Of a stretch of DNA of 64,000 nt, positions 33,294-44,042 are shown in pieces; the stretch's first letter is position 1, and every line of letters begins with the position of its first letter. The DNA lies in NCBI GenBank assembly GCA_028141225.1, contig JAOIPS010000001.1, forward strand, positions 62,001 through 126,000. Reading direction: 5' to 3'. A model generated the notes under the pieces. That model was given only the letters and a program-made list of their open reading frames with translations. It did not search any database and had not been told where the DNA came from. Both the position numbers and the translations under genes were made by a program. The stretch is from Prochlorococcus sp. AH-736-L23. GTDB lineage: Bacteria; Cyanobacteriota; Cyanobacteriia; PCC-6307; Cyanobiaceae.

Positions 33294-34880
33294 ATGACAA
33301 AAGTTCTCATTACAGATCCAATTGATCAAACAGGAATCGATATTCTTTCACAAGTTGCTCAGGTTGATCAGAAGATAGGAATTTCAGACTCTGAGTTAGC
33401 TTCCATTATTAAAGATTATGATGCTTTAATGATTCGCTCTGGTACTCAAGTGACGGAAGAGATTATAAACTCTTCAAGTAAACTGAGAATTATTGGGAGA
33501 GCAGGAGTTGGAGTCGATAATGTAGATGTTAAGGCTGCTACGCAAAAAGGAGTCCTTGTTGTTAATTCTCCAGGGGGTAACACAATAGCAGCGGCTGAAC
33601 ATACTATAGCTATGATGTTGGCCTTATCTAGGCATATTCCAATTGCTAATAGTAGTACTTTGTTAGGTAAATGGGAGAGAAAGAAATTCGTTGGGAATGA
33701 GCTCTATAAGAAAAAATTAGGTGTAGTAGGTTTAGGGAAAATTGGTGCACATGTAGCAAAAGTTGCTAATGCATTAGGAATGGAAGTTTGCGGATATGAT
33801 CCCTTTGTTTCAACTGAAAGAGCTCAACAAATCCAAGTTAAACTATCTGATCTAGAAGATTTATTCCAACAATCCGATTATGTAACTTTGCATTTACCTC
33901 GCACACCAGAGACAGAGAATTTAGTAAATATGGAGGTGCTTAAAAATATGAAAAGTAGCGCAAAATTAATTAATTGCGCTCGTGGAGGCTTGATTGACGA
34001 AGAGGCATTAGCAGAAGCTTTAAATAAATCATTGATTGCAGGTGCTGCAATAGATGTATTTTCTAAAGAACCTTTGGAATCTAATTCACCACTTTTGAAG
34101 GTTGAAAAGAATCTTATTCTTACCCCCCACTTAGGAGCATCTACTCGGGAAGCACAAGAAAATGTAGCTGTTGATGTTGCGGAACAAATAAGGGATGTCT
34201 TGCTTGGTTTATCTGCTAGAACTGCAGTAAATATTCCAGGTTTGAGCCCTGATATTATGGATAGTCTGAAACCTCATTTGCAGTTAGCTGAAACCATGGG
34301 TCTGCTTATAAGCCAGCTTTCAGGTGGGCAGATACAGAAACTAGAAGTAAAGCTTCAAGGTGAATTTGTTCAACATCCTTCTCAGCCATTAATAATAGCT
34401 AGTCTTAAAGGCCTTCTAAGTAAAGCTTTGGGAGATAGGATTAATTATGTGAATGCTTCGCTAGAAGCAGATTCAAGAGGTATTTCAGTAGTCGAGAATA
34501 AAGATGAGGCAAGACCTGAATTTGCTAGTGGTTCGCTTCAGTTAACCACTTATGGAGATAACGGCGACCATAGCGTAGCGGGAAGCATTTTTGCTGATGG
34601 GGAATTAAGAATTATTAGTATTGATCAATACCCAGTTAATGTATCACCAAGCAGATATATGTTGGTTACTAGGCACAGAGATATGCCAGGTATTATTGGC
34701 AAGCTGGGGTCTTTATTAGGTAGCAACAATGTAAATATTGCCTCAATGCAAGTTGGGCGCAAAATTGTTAGAGGGGAAGCTGTTATGGTTCTAAGTATTG
34801 ATGATCCAATACCTAATAAGTTGCTTGATACCATTATTGAAGTAGATGGGATTACCAACGCTAATCCAGTTACTCTATGA
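33294..34880 (+). CDS. serA: D-3-phosphoglycerate dehydrogenase
   Basis: 528 aa, long form. First step of serine synthesis: 3-phosphoglycerate to 3-phosphohydroxypyruvate with NAD. GVVGLGKIGAHVAKV (about 143-157) is the NAD loop; INCARGGLIDEEAL, then VDVAEQI and LTPHLGAST carry the catalytic Arg and His. An intermediate domain follows, and the C-terminal ACT domain (RHRDMPGIIGKLGSLL) is the usual serine-sensing site. prmA follows 18 nt later on the same strand. Confidence 0.96.
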   Translation: MTKVLITDPIDQTGIDILSQVAQVDQKIGISDSELASIIKDYDALMIRSGTQVTEEIINSSSKLRIIGRAGVGVDNVDVKAATQKGVLVVNSPGGNTIAAAEHTIAMMLALSRHIPIANSSTLLGKWERKKFVGNELYKKKLGVVGLGKIGAHVAKVANALGMEVCGYDPFVSTERAQQIQVKLSDLEDLFQQSDYVTLHLPRTPETENLVNMEVLKNMKSSAKLINCARGGLIDEEALAEALNKSLIAGAAIDVFSKEPLESNSPLLKVEKNLILTPHLGASTREAQENVAVDVAEQIRDVLLGLSARTAVNIPGLSPDIMDSLKPHLQLAETMGLLISQLSGGQIQKLEVKLQGEFVQHPSQPLIIASLKGLLSKALGDRINYVNASLEADSRGISVVENKDEARPEFASGSLQLTTYGDNGDHSVAGSIFADGELRIISIDQYPVNVSPSRYMLVTRHRDMPGIIGKLGSLLGSNNVNIASMQVGRKIVRGEAVMVLSIDDPIPNKLLDTIIEVDGITNANPVTL

Positions 34881-34898
34881 AGTGGCTTGACTTAGGTA

Positions 34899-35810
34899 AT
34901 GGAAACTAAAGATTGGTATAAACTAACTTTTCTGATAGAAAGTGATTCTGAAGAAATTATTATTTGGAAATTAAATGAGCTCGGAATATTTAGTTTTTCA
35001 TTTGAATATTTAATTAAAAATGAACATAAAAAAGAAGTTAATATATGGCTTCCAATTGATGATTGGGATGAAGGTTCTAGAAGTGGTTTTGAAAAAATAA
35101 TTAGCAAACTTCTAAATATTAATCCCCCTAAGAATAAATTTTTTGACTGGAGTATTATCAAAGAGGAGGATTGGCTAACAAGTTGGAAGAAATATTGGGC
35201 TCCTGAATTAGTAGGAAATCATTTTTTAATATTGCCTTGTTGGATAAATCTAGATAAAAAATTTAAAGATAAACAAATCATAAAAATTGATCCTGGAGCA
35301 GCTTTTGGTACAGGAAGTCATCCTTCAACTTATCTTTGCTTGGAAAAAATGGAGAATATTTTATTTTCTGATAAAAAGGTATTAGATATTGGGAGCGGTA
35401 GCGGGATTTTGAGTGTAGCTGCAAGATTGCTTGGCGCTAAAGGGGTTTGTGCAGTGGATAATGATTATTTAGCTATAAATTCAACAAGATCTAATTTCCA
35501 ACTAAATTTCGGTAATTTAAACAACTTAAATACATATTTGGGATCTTTTAATGAGGTAATTTTAAAAAATCAACTCGAACAATTTGATTTTGTTTTATGC
35601 AATATTCTTGCTGAAGTAATAAAAGGAATGATTCCAAATATTGATAAGTGCTTGAGAAACAATGGGGAAGTCATTTTCAGTGGAATTCTGAATTCACAAA
35701 AGGATGAAATTATTAAAATATTAATTCAAAATGACTTGAAATTACTGGATGTATCAACTAGAAAAGATTGGGCATGCATTTCTGCGCAAAAAGCCAGCAA
35801 TCCAACCTAA
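34899..35810 (+). CDS. prmA: ribosomal protein L11 methyltransferase
   Basis: 303 aa. Methylates ribosomal protein L11 with SAM. The N-terminal part is the L11-recognition domain; [16 protein letters not shown] precedes the SAM loop [20 protein letters not shown], and [11 protein letters not shown] holds the catalytic motif. Same order serA-prmA occurs in other cyanobacteria (known to me). Overlap or shared promoter with serA is likely, gap 18 nt. Confidence 0.94.
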   Translation: METKDWYKLTFLIESDSEEIIIWKLNELGIFSFSFEYLIKNEHKKEVNIWLPIDDWDEGSRSGFEKIISKLLNINPPKNKFFDWSIIKEEDWLTSWKKYWAPELVGNHFLILPCWINLDKKFKDKQIIKIDPGAAFGTGSHPSTYLCLEKMENILFSDKKVLDIGSGSGILSVAARLLGAKGVCAVDNDYLAINSTRSNFQLNFGNLNNLNTYLGSFNEVILKNQLEQFDFVLCNILAEVIKGMIPNIDKCLRNNGEVIFSGILNSQKDEIIKILIQNDLKLLDVSTRKDWACISAQKASNPT

Positions 35811-35944
35811 ATATAAGTTTTCCTTATATATACTCTTTCATACATTTTATTGTGTCATTTTTTACTTCAAAATCTCACATATCGACCAAATCGATGTTAA
35901 AAATGTATTTGATAGGTATTAATTACCAACAATTTTTTATTTAA

Positions 35945-36244
35945 ATGGCTTCTTACAAAGTTACTCTCATCAGCGAAGGTGAAGGCCTCAATTCAACCAT
36001 TGAAGTACCTGATGACCAATACATCCTCGATGCGGCTGAAGAACAAGGTATCGACCTTCCTTATTCCTGTAGAGCTGGAGCATGTTCAACATGTGCTGGA
36101 AAAGTTACTTCAGGTAGTGTTGATCAATCAGATCAAAGTTTCTTGGATGATGACCAATTAGAAGCTGGTTTTGTTCTTACTTGTGTTGCTTACCCAACAT
36201 CTGACGTAACAATTACAACTCATGCTGAGGAAGAATTGTACTAA
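35945..36244 (+). CDS. petF: plant-type 2Fe-2S ferredoxin
   Basis: 99 aa, the usual PetF size. C42, C47, C50 and C80 ([14 protein letters not shown], then LTC) bind the [2Fe-2S] cluster. It accepts electrons from photosystem I and donates to ferredoxin-NADP reductase, nitrite reductase, desaturases and others. GC-richer than its neighbours at third codon positions, as expected for a highly expressed gene. A strong terminator follows. Confidence 0.97.
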   Translation: MASYKVTLISEGEGLNSTIEVPDDQYILDAAEEQGIDLPYSCRAGACSTCAGKVTSGSVDQSDQSFLDDDQLEAGFVLTCVAYPTSDVTITTHAEEELY

Positions 36245-36289
36245 TTATAAAAATTTAACTTTTCTAAGTTGATTATTGATTATTTCTCT

Positions 36290-36317
36290 GCCACCCTCTA
36301 TAAAGGTGGCTTTTTTT
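36290..36317 (+). terminator. petF terminator
   Basis: GCCACC and GGTGGC form a 6-bp GC-rich stem with a 9-nt loop, then seven T residues, 46 nt after the petF stop. The next gene starts 4 nt later, so it needs separate initiation. Confidence 0.88.
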
Positions 36318-36321
36318 GTAA

Positions 36322-36690
36322 ATGGATAAATTTGAATTTTTCAAAACTGGGAGTGTTCAATCAAGTTATGGAGGTCAGTACAGTTATAAGATAATTGGAC
36401 CATGTTGCAGACTGTATGATAGGGAAGAGTTACCCTGGCCCTGCTCAAGGCTTGCTTGGAGAAGTAAGGAGCCTAGTTGGAGAAGAATAGGGTCTAGGTT
36501 CGTTGCAGATATGGCTTCAAGAAAATGCCCATCTTACTCAGTAGAGATTTTGGAGCCTGGATCAAAACCTGTTGAGACAGTTATAACTCTTTTTTCAAAG
36601 AAATTTTCTTCTGATATACAGGAATGGTGGTACAGCAAAAAGCCAGGCTCTAGGAAGCCTGGCAATATCTACCCATCTGAAGTTAGTTAG
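36322..36690 (+). CDS. cyanobacterial hypothetical protein (122 aa)
   Basis: Trp- and Cys-containing soluble protein: GPCCRLYDREELPWPCSRLAWR and WRRIGSRFVADMASRKCPSY are its most striking parts, with four cysteines. No known domain recognised. Starts right behind the petF terminator, which suggests its own promoter inside the petF 3' region or read-through. Confidence 0.65.
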   Translation: MDKFEFFKTGSVQSSYGGQYSYKIIGPCCRLYDREELPWPCSRLAWRSKEPSWRRIGSRFVADMASRKCPSYSVEILEPGSKPVETVITLFSKKFSSDIQEWWYSKKPGSRKPGNIYPSEVS

Positions 36691-36698
36691 ATTTAATA

Positions 36699-37238
36699 TT
36701 AGGCTTTTGGTTTAGGAGGTGTGTAACCTTTTAGGCCAGAACATTCTAGGCTATCGGCTGTATTTACTCCTGTCTGTGAATTAGTACCTGTTGCTCTCTC
36801 GCAAAGTGATTTTCTTGTCTTTAAATCAAGGTTTGCGTCAGTAAAGTCTGCTCCATCAATAATTGCACCATCAAAAACACTTTTCATTAGCTCACCATTA
36901 GTAAGATTCGCATCTGTAAAATCAGCATTATCAAAGCGTGTTGCATATGCAATAAGGTCCTTCATATTGGCTCCTTTAAAACTAGAGTTTTTTGCAGTTG
37001 TTACACTCATATATGCGCCTTGAAGATTAGCTTCTCCTAAATCTTGATTTGATAAATCATATTTAACATATTCAGTATTATGGAGGTCGGCACCGTGAAG
37101 ATCATCTTTTAGTACGTCAACTGATGAAGGATCACTAGGATAAAGCGCATTTGCAGAGATTGGACTAATGAGTAAACCAATAACTAACGGAAGAAAAATA
37201 AATAGTCTTTTTAAAGACTTATGTAGTGATGAAAACAT
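36699..37238 (-). CDS. exported pentapeptide-repeat protein, probably lumenal
   Basis: From the ATG at 37238 (MFSSLHKSLKRLFIF) the protein has a signal peptide ending near SANALYP, then A(D/N)LXX repeats (ADLHN, ANLQG, ANMKD, ADFTD, ADFTD) forming a right-handed beta helix. The end has two cysteines (LCERATG, LECSG). Cyanobacterial relatives are thylakoid-lumen proteins of unknown role. The track start 21 codons earlier would bury the signal. Confidence 0.8.
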   Translation of the reverse strand: MFSSLHKSLKRLFIFLPLVIGLLISPISANALYPSDPSSVDVLKDDLHGADLHNTEYVKYDLSNQDLGEANLQGAYMSVTTAKNSSFKGANMKDLIAYATRFDNADFTDANLTNGELMKSVFDGAIIDGADFTDANLDLKTRKSLCERATGTNSQTGVNTADSLECSGLKGYTPPKPKA

Positions 37239-37333
37239 AGAAACCATTTCGATCAACATCAATATAGAAAACCTATGACTATTATTCCATGGGTTGGTCA
37301 TTTGCGACCCTTCTTCTCACGAACTGTTGCAGT

Positions 37334-38272
37334 TTATTTTATTTCTGCCGTTAGAAAATCTTTTGCAAGTTCAGTATTCGGAAAGACTTTTTGAGCCTCT
37401 TTAAGCAAATCGCTTGGCGTGATTGCATTTTTATTGGTGTATCTTGGACTTAAATGAGTAATAATCAATTTTTTTGTGTTAGATAATAATGCTGTTTTGG
37501 CAGCCATAATTGTTGTTGAATGTAATTTTTCGTAGGCCATGCTTTCATCCTCCTCTGAAAAAGTCGATTCATGTACTAGCAAATCGGCATTTTTTGATAG
37601 TGAAACAGCTGATTCGCTAAACACTGTATCTGTGCAATAAACAAAACTTTCACCTTTTCTAGGAGGACCACAGAATTCTTTCCCATCGAATGTCCTTCCA
37701 TCCGCTAATACGACTTTTTTGCCTTGTTGCAGTTCTGAATAAATTGGTCCAGGTGCTATTTTTAGAGACTTTGCTTTTTTGATATCAAATATACCTGGTT
37801 TATCTTTTTCACTCACCCTATAACCATAAGCAGGTATTTTATGTTTAAGGCAGGCACAATTTACTTTTATTTTGTTATTTTCAAATAGGATTTTATTTTC
37901 TGATGCAAAATTTTCAACTTCCACAAAATTTAATGGGAAAGACAATTTGCAAAAACTACTTTTAAGTGCTGAATTTATAAAACTTCGCAACCCTGAAGGA
38001 CCGTAAATTTGAATACCCTCACTATTTCCTGATAAACCTAAGGTAGCTAGAAGTCCAGGCAAACCATAAATATGATCACCATGCATATGAGTAATAAATA
38101 TTTTCTTGATTTGTGAAGATTTAATATTGCTTTTCATTATTTGATGTTGTGTTCCTTCTCCGCAATCAAAAAGCCAAACTTCTGATGACTGTGATAATTT
38201 AAGTGCTAGGGAAGAAACATTTCTCGTTAAGGATGGGACACCTGAGCTTGTTCCTAAGAAGGTAATATTCAC
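37334..38272 (-). CDS. rnz: ribonuclease Z
   Basis: 312 aa. Trims the 3' trailer of tRNA precursors, needed here because the tRNA genes do not encode [16 protein letters not shown] (residues 62-74) binds the two zincs; [17 protein letters not shown] is the family start, and [11 protein letters not shown] and ITHLSPRY give the remaining ligands. Short bacterial form. Cytoplasmic. Confidence 0.94.
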   Translation of the reverse strand: MNITFLGTSSGVPSLTRNVSSLALKLSQSSEVWLFDCGEGTQHQIMKSNIKSSQIKKIFITHMHGDHIYGLPGLLATLGLSGNSEGIQIYGPSGLRSFINSALKSSFCKLSFPLNFVEVENFASENKILFENNKIKVNCACLKHKIPAYGYRVSEKDKPGIFDIKKAKSLKIAPGPIYSELQQGKKVVLADGRTFDGKEFCGPPRKGESFVYCTDTVFSESAVSLSKNADLLVHESTFSEEDESMAYEKLHSTTIMAAKTALLSNTKKLIITHLSPRYTNKNAITPSDLLKEAQKVFPNTELAKDFLTAEIK

Positions 38273-38345
38273 TTATTTATGATATTTTTATTGTTATATC
38301 TGGATTAAATTTAGACTTTTAGTCAAACTTAGGCAAATTAAGCAT

Positions 38346-39536
38346 TTGTTTTTAAACAAAGTGATACTTAAATTTAGAAATAGCTATAGTAAATTTTGCC
38401 TGATAAGTATTTTATTTATTTGTGTTTTTCAGAGTGAAAGTGTTTTTGCATCGAGAGAACCAATCATTAGAGTTTTGATATCAAAAAATAACAATTTAAG
38501 GATCAGATCAGATAGATCAATTCCTTTAACCATAGAGGGTAAATTTTTTTCAAGCAAAAGAATAAAAGGTCTAACTCTGATAAATGAGAAAAATAGAAAA
38601 ATTTTATATTTTGATAAGAATAAACAAAAAAAATATGACTTAAAAAGTAATCAAAAATTTCAAGTGAGTTCTTCTGATGGAAGAGGTATTTGGGTAGGTC
38701 AGAAGAGATTTGCTGGTAAGCTTAATCTCTTTGTACTCGACTCCGAAATATTGGTAGTAAATGTTTTAGGAATAGAAAAATACCTTAATAGCGTAGTGGG
38801 TTCAGAAATGCCAACAAAATGGCCTATTGAAGCATTAAAGGCACAAGCAATTGCCTCAAGAACTTATGCTTTAAAGCAAAAGGGAAATAATTTATTTGAT
38901 ATAGATTCAACCCAGAAAAATCAAGTCTATAATGGCTTAGAATCAAGAACTTATAAAACTATCAGAGCTGTTAAAAGTACCAGATCTTTGGTTTTAACTT
39001 ATAAAAATAAATTAATTAATGCTTTGTTTCATAGCAGCTCAGGTGGAATGACAGAAAATAGTCAAGATGTATGGAAGAATAAATATCCATATTTATCAAG
39101 TGTGAAAGATTTTGATAAAAATAATCCAAAATTTAGATGGCAAAAAAAAATTTCGAGTAATGAATTATTAAATTTATTTCCAAAGATTGGAGGTTTAAAT
39201 AATATAGATATTCTAGATATTACTAGTTCAGGGAGGGTAAAAAATTTAAAACTTATTGGGGCTTATGGTTCTGATGAAATGTCTGGGGTAGATTTTAGAA
39301 AAAGATTAGGCCTGAACAGTAACTTTATCAGATTTAAATTTTTTGAGGAAGAATTAAACAACAATAATCCTCAAAAGAAAGGGTTGATAGTTTTTGGACA
39401 AGGATCAGGTCATGGAGTAGGAATGAGTCAGTGGGGAGCTAAATATCTGGCGTCTAGAGGCCAAAAAGCTGAAAGAATATTAAAGCATTTTTATAGGGGT
39501 GTGCAGATTAAACCTTTTAGAAAAGATTACCTTTAG
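38346..39536 (+). CDS. SpoIID/LytB-domain protein, exported
   Basis: 396 aa, TTG start. A signal-like N-terminus (FCLISILFICVFQSES) precedes the domain: LGIEKYLNSVVGSEMPTKWP and LKAQAIASRTYAL, then HSSSGGMTENSQDVW and GHGVGMSQWGAKYLASRG. SpoIID-type enzymes are lytic transglycosylases acting on peptidoglycan; the conserved acidic residue (SEMP) is present. Outside sporulating bacteria the role is presumably wall remodelling. Ends 3 nt before convergent truB. Confidence 0.85.
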   Translation: MFLNKVILKFRNSYSKFCLISILFICVFQSESVFASREPIIRVLISKNNNLRIRSDRSIPLTIEGKFFSSKRIKGLTLINEKNRKILYFDKNKQKKYDLKSNQKFQVSSSDGRGIWVGQKRFAGKLNLFVLDSEILVVNVLGIEKYLNSVVGSEMPTKWPIEALKAQAIASRTYALKQKGNNLFDIDSTQKNQVYNGLESRTYKTIRAVKSTRSLVLTYKNKLINALFHSSSGGMTENSQDVWKNKYPYLSSVKDFDKNNPKFRWQKKISSNELLNLFPKIGGLNNIDILDITSSGRVKNLKLIGAYGSDEMSGVDFRKRLGLNSNFIRFKFFEEELNNNNPQKKGLIVFGQGSGHGVGMSQWGAKYLASRGQKAERILKHFYRGVQIKPFRKDYL

Positions 39537-39539
39537 AAG

Positions 39540-40457
39540 TTATCTAGCATTAAGGACTAATTTTGGATTTATATTAGATTGCTCTTCATTTAAGAAACCT
39601 ATCCCAAGTAGTGTTTGTTTTTTATCTATTACTTTTATGGGTTTTTTGTAGTCAAAAGATTTGTTTTCCTGGAAGTAATTAATATCAACTCTAATTGCTC
39701 TTCCTGTTTGCCAAAAATTGATTTGTTCTTCGGTATTTAAGACAAATGTTGAAATGTGATTAAGAGCAGAAATTGTTGGAATAATTAAATTTTCCGAGTT
39801 TTTTTTATCTTTTTCGATATCAGATATTTTTATCGAGTTTTGTTCATTAAAGCCACAAGCTGAAATTCTTTTTAGTTTTAGAAGGCAACCCTCAGAATTA
39901 AGAATTTCTCCTAAATCTCTTGCAATTGCTCTTATGTATGTGCCAGCTGAACATTTGATTTTTATTTCTATGATTCCGTTTATTTGGTCCCATTTCATTA
40001 AAGTAAGTTCGTTTATTTTTACTTCTCTTGGTGCTAATTCAAAAACTTCATTCCTTAAAGATTTCTTATAAGCTCTCTCACCATTAACGTGCACACTAGA
40101 TACTTTCGGCGGAATTTGTTTAATAATTCCTCTAAATCTATTTAAGTATTGATCTAATTTTTCATCACTGATTTTAGGCCAACTTTTTTGATTAATTATT
40201 TCTCCGTGAATATCATCAGTGTTAGTTCTTATCCCTAATTTAATTTGTCCTATGTAAGTTTTACCCTGAGGGAGATATTGAATAAATCTTGTTGCACTGC
40301 CTATCGCGATTGGTAATATTCCTATAACTTCTGGGTCAAGAGTTCCTGTGTGTCCGACCTTTTTCGTATTAAGTAACTTCCTTATTTGTTTAACACAATC
40401 ATGTGAAGTACATCCTTTATCTTTATTAATTACTAAGAATCCATCTTTAGTTTCCAT
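39540..40457 (-). CDS. truB: tRNA pseudouridine-55 synthase
   Basis: 305 aa. Converts U55 of the T loop to pseudouridine. [17 protein letters not shown], then [19 protein letters not shown] with the catalytic Asp (D41) and [19 protein letters not shown] are TruB motifs. A C-terminal PUA-like part is present. Downstream of rpmA on the same strand, with one opposite-strand gene in between. Confidence 0.94.
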   Translation of the reverse strand: METKDGFLVINKDKGCTSHDCVKQIRKLLNTKKVGHTGTLDPEVIGILPIAIGSATRFIQYLPQGKTYIGQIKLGIRTNTDDIHGEIINQKSWPKISDEKLDQYLNRFRGIIKQIPPKVSSVHVNGERAYKKSLRNEVFELAPREVKINELTLMKWDQINGIIEIKIKCSAGTYIRAIARDLGEILNSEGCLLKLKRISACGFNEQNSIKISDIEKDKKNSENLIIPTISALNHISTFVLNTEEQINFWQTGRAIRVDINYFQENKSFDYKKPIKVIDKKQTLLGIGFLNEEQSNINPKLVLNAR

Positions 40458-40533
40458 TTTTAATATTAAGAATACTTTGAGAAAGATTTATAACCATCCT
40501 ATGATTTTGATATTGGAAATTTAGAGAAAGAAA

Positions 40534-41274
40534 TTGCAAAACAATAATTTTATTTTAAAAGAGTTTTTAGACAATGCTTTTAATTTGAAATCACATTTAA
40601 TGGAATACTTATCTATTAAAGAATGTGATTTAGATGGATTCCTTGCAAATGCAAAGATGAATTTAGCAAATTCACATCCTGGAGATGCTTTGAATGATGT
40701 TTCAGATTTTTATACTGAAATAGTTGGAGATCGGCATGTAGCTGATTTAGCTGCTTGGCACATCACAAGCAAGGACTACATTGCTGATACTTTAAAACTT
40801 CAGCAGAGATTTTCTAGAGATTTGGTTTTAGATTTTGGAGGAGGTATTGGAACGCATGCTCTAGCTAACGCTATGTCTTCAAAAGTGGAGCATGTTTTTT
40901 TTGTAGATATTAATGAGACAAATAGAAACTTTGTTGAATACAGGGCTAAGAAATTAGGAGTCGAAAAAAAACTTACTTTTTGTAAGACAATTCATGATAC
41001 ACAAATATTGAAATTTGATACGATAATTTGTCTTGATGTATTGGAACATCTCGCAGATCCAGCTTCTCAAATTGACATTTTCAATGAGTTTATGGATCCT
41101 AATTCTATTGCCTTATTTAATTGGTATTTCTACAAAGGAGATAAGAATGAGTATCCCTTTCATATCGATGATATTCAAATTGTTGAAAAGTTTTTTGAGA
41201 CTCTCCAATCAAAATTTTTAGAAGTATTTCATCCTATTCTTATAACTACGAGAGCTTATAAGAAAATTAGATAA
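40534..41274 (+). CDS. SAM-dependent methyltransferase, substrate unknown
   Basis: 246 aa, TTG start. [18 protein letters not shown] is the SAM loop, with FVDINE as the ribose contact and [13 protein letters not shown] the post-II motif. The N-terminal 90 residues ([19 protein letters not shown]) are a helical cap. Class I fold; the acceptor cannot be named. Its end overlaps rpmA by 8 nt on the opposite strand. Confidence 0.8.
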   Translation: MQNNNFILKEFLDNAFNLKSHLMEYLSIKECDLDGFLANAKMNLANSHPGDALNDVSDFYTEIVGDRHVADLAAWHITSKDYIADTLKLQQRFSRDLVLDFGGGIGTHALANAMSSKVEHVFFVDINETNRNFVEYRAKKLGVEKKLTFCKTIHDTQILKFDTIICLDVLEHLADPASQIDIFNEFMDPNSIALFNWYFYKGDKNEYPFHIDDIQIVEKFFETLQSKFLEVFHPILITTRAYKKIR

Positions 41275-41527
41275 CTATATTTACTCTTTTTCTATTTCTT
41301 AAATTTCTTTTAATGCTTTCGAAACTTACAGTGCCTTCTTTAAGTGCAAAAAGTGTATCATCTTTTCCTTTACCAACATTGCTTCCCGGCAAAAAAGATG
41401 TACCTCTTTGGCGAATTAAAATTGATCCTGCAGTTACCTTTTCTCCACCATAAGCTTTAACACCCAATCTTTTGGAATTTGAATCTCTACCGTTTCTAGT
41501 AGAACCTGTTCCTTTTTTATGTGCCAT
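41267..41527 (-). CDS. rpmA: 50S ribosomal protein L27
   Basis: 86 aa. [20 protein letters not shown] is the conserved N-terminus that reaches the peptidyl-transferase centre; [20 protein letters not shown] follows. Full length. Cotranscribed with rplU, 9 nt apart. Confidence 0.97.
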   Translation of the reverse strand: MAHKKGTGSTRNGRDSNSKRLGVKAYGGEKVTAGSILIRQRGTSFLPGSNVGKGKDDTLFALKEGTVSFESIKRNLRNRKRVNIVI

Positions 41528-41536
41528 TAGAAATGT

Positions 41537-41980
41537 TTAATTTGTTGATTTTTCGGATTTTGGTTTAGTTTCCTTTTTAACAGTTTCTTCTTTTTTAGAA
41601 GAAGACTTAGGAACACTTTTACCTATTTTAATAGATTTTACCATAACTCTTGTAAGTTCTTGTCTGTGTCCCATCTTTCTTCTTGTCTTTTTTTTTGGAC
41701 GCATCTTGTATACAAGAATCTTCTTATCTCTTTTATGAGAGACTACTTCTAATTCAATTTTTGCGTCTTTAACGTAAGGTTTACCAATAGTTATAGACTC
41801 TTTGTCCTTTAAAACTAAAACTTTTTCCAGTGTTATCTTGTCTTTCTCTTTTGCATTTAACCTGTCTATGTCATAGTATCTATCAACTTCAAACCAAAAT
41901 TGTTGACCTGAAGCTTCTGCTATTGCATACAATTCATTACTTTTAGAAGAATTGTTCGCGGAATTTTTAGAATTTGTCAT
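41537..41980 (-). CDS. rplU: 50S ribosomal protein L21
   Basis: 147 aa. The core (YAIAEASGQQFWFEVDRYYD, then VLKDKESITIGKPYV and KMRPKKKTRRKMGHRQ) is L21. Compared with the usual about 103 aa it has a short Ser/Asn-rich N-terminal addition and a long Lys/Ser/Glu-rich C-terminal tail (KSSSKKEETVKKETKP). It is divergent from kaiB across 143 nt, which therefore holds both promoters. Confidence 0.96.
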   Translation of the reverse strand: MTNSKNSANNSSKSNELYAIAEASGQQFWFEVDRYYDIDRLNAKEKDKITLEKVLVLKDKESITIGKPYVKDAKIELEVVSHKRDKKILVYKMRPKKKTRRKMGHRQELTRVMVKSIKIGKSVPKSSSKKEETVKKETKPKSEKSTN

Positions 41981-42123
41981 ATCTTAAAGACGCTAATAGG
42001 CTCAAATTAATAATTTGATTAAGCCCAATAAGCAATCACAATAATTTGTTTATTTTCTTATTTTATAGTGTAATAAGTCAAGGGTTGTTTTAAATCTTTT
42101 ATATCAATTTAGGAACTATAACG

Positions 42124-42441
42124 ATGGCAGCAAGGAAAACATATATTTTAAAACTCTATGTTGCTGGAAATACTCCTAATTCGATGAGAGCTTTAAATAC
42201 CTTGAGAGAAATTTTAGATAATGAATTCAAAGGAGTTTATGCTTTGAAGGTTATCGATGTACTTAAGCAACCACAACTTGCAGAAGAAGATAAAATTTTA
42301 GCCACTCCGACGTTAGCTAAAATTTTACCGCCACCAGTTAGAAAAATAATAGGTGATCTTTCAGATAGGGAGAAAGTTTTAATTGGTTTAGATCTTCTTT
42401 TTGATGAATTAAGTGAAACTGAATATAGTGGAGATAAATAA
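42124..42441 (+). CDS. kaiB: circadian clock protein KaiB
   Basis: 105 aa. [36 protein letters not shown] and [20 protein letters not shown] are near-identical to KaiB of other cyanobacteria. KaiB switches fold and binds the KaiC CI ring. It is the first gene of the operon: the short space to rplU leaves no room for kaiA, consistent with the known loss of kaiA in Prochlorococcus. Confidence 0.98.
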   Translation: MAARKTYILKLYVAGNTPNSMRALNTLREILDNEFKGVYALKVIDVLKQPQLAEEDKILATPTLAKILPPPVRKIIGDLSDREKVLIGLDLLFDELSETEYSGDK

Positions 42442-42512
42442 AATATATAAAACTTTTAAAATTAAAAATAAATTTAAAATTTATTTTATTTTTGTTTAAC
42501 TAGCACAAAACT

Positions 42513-44042
42513 ATGAATGATAAGAAATTTAGCAAATCAAATAAAATGCAAGTACAAAAATTACCAACTGGAATAGAAGGTTTTGATGATGTTTGTAGGG
42601 GTGGGTTGCCTGTATCTCGAAGTACACTCGTTAGTGGTACCTCAGGAACTGGTAAAACTGTTTTTTCGCTTCAATACTTACACCATGGAATTTGTAATTT
42701 TGATGAGCCTGGAATTTTTGTAACATTTGAGGAATCACCCTTAGATATTATTAGAAATGCCTCAAGTTTTGGGTGGGATTTACAAGAATTAATTGATCAA
42801 AATAAACTTTTTATTTTGGACGCATCTCCTGATCCTGATGGTCAGGATGTAGCTGGTAACTTTGACTTGTCTGGTCTTATTGAGAGAATTAGTTATGCAA
42901 TTAGAAAATATAAAGCTAAAAGAGTTGCAATAGATTCAATAACTGCTGTCTTTCAACAGTATGATGCTATTTACGTTGTGAGAAGGGAAATATTTAGATT
43001 GATAGCAAGATTAAAGGAAATAGGTGTGACAACAGTTATGACTACAGAAAGGGTGGATGACTACGGTCCAATTGCCAGATATGGTGTAGAAGAATTTGTA
43101 TCTGATAATGTTGTCTTATTAAGAAATGTTCTTGAGTCAGAGAAGAGAAGAAGAACTTTAGAAGTACTGAAGTTAAGAGGTACTGTCCATATGAAAGGTG
43201 AATATCCATTCACTATGGGAATGGATGGAATAAGTGTGTTTGCCCTAGGAGCAATGAGATTAACGCAGAGATCCTCAAATATTAGGATTAGCTCTGGTGT
43301 TAAAGATCTTGATGATATGTGTGGTGGAGGATATTTTCAAGATTCCATTATTCTCGCTACTGGAGCGACTGGTACCGGCAAAACAATGCTTGTATCAAAA
43401 TTTGTTGAAGATGCCTATAACAATAATGAAAGAGCAATACTTTTTGCATATGAAGAATCTAGGGCTCAATTGCTTAGGAATGCTACTAGCTGGGGCATAG
43501 ATTTTGAAAAAATGGAAAGTGATGGATTATTAAAAATTATTTGTGCATATCCTGAATCAACTGGTTTAGAGGATCACTTACAAATTATAAAAACGCAAAT
43601 CAATCAATTTAAACCAAAAAGAATGGCTATTGATTCTCTCTCTGCATTAGCCAGAGGTGTAAGTTTGAATGCATTTAGACAGTTTGTAATTGCTGTTACG
43701 GGTTATACAAAACAAGAGGAAATAGCAGGCTTTTTTACTAATACTGCAGAAGAATTTATGGGAAGTCATTCTATAACTGACTCTCATATCTCAACAATTA
43801 CAGATACCATATTGTTGCTTCAATATGTAGAAATAAAAGGTGAGATGGCACGAGCTTTAAATGTTTTTAAAATGCGGGGATCATGGCATGATAAACGCAT
43901 CAGAGAGTTTATCATTACAAATAGTGGCCCAGAAATAAGGGATTCTTTTTCTAATTTTGAACAAATCTTTAGTGGTGCCCCTCACAGAGTTGTGCCTGAT
44001 CAAAATGTTCAAAATGTTTTTAGAGGAATAGATAATAATTAG
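42513..44042 (+). CDS. kaiC: circadian clock ATPase/kinase KaiC
   Basis: 509 aa, two RecA-like halves. P-loops GTSGTGKT (42-49, CI) and GATGTGKT (284-291, CII), catalytic Glu pairs E73/E74 and E314/E315, and autophosphorylation sites S427 and T428 in HISTITDT are present. The C-terminal tail after FSGAP is shorter than in KaiA-containing species, fitting loss of the KaiA contact; the kinase can then act as an hourglass-type timer (known for Prochlorococcus). Its last 4 nt overlap convergent nblS. Confidence 0.98.
   Translation: MNDKKFSKSNKMQVQKLPTGIEGFDDVCRGGLPVSRSTLVSGTSGTGKTVFSLQYLHHGICNFDEPGIFVTFEESPLDIIRNASSFGWDLQELIDQNKLFILDASPDPDGQDVAGNFDLSGLIERISYAIRKYKAKRVAIDSITAVFQQYDAIYVVRREIFRLIARLKEIGVTTVMTTERVDDYGPIARYGVEEFVSDNVVLLRNVLESEKRRRTLEVLKLRGTVHMKGEYPFTMGMDGISVFALGAMRLTQRSSNIRISSGVKDLDDMCGGGYFQDSIILATGATGTGKTMLVSKFVEDAYNNNERAILFAYEESRAQLLRNATSWGIDFEKMESDGLLKIICAYPESTGLEDHLQIIKTQINQFKPKRMAIDSLSALARGVSLNAFRQFVIAVTGYTKQEEIAGFFTNTAEEFMGSHSITDSHISTITDTILLLQYVEIKGEMARALNVFKMRGSWHDKRIREFIITNSGPEIRDSFSNFEQIFSGAPHRVVPDQNVQNVFRGIDNN

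Noticed and set aside
41981-42123. Possible kaiA remnant between rplU and kaiB
   Set aside because: Only 143 nt, no frame resembling KaiA; treated as promoter space.
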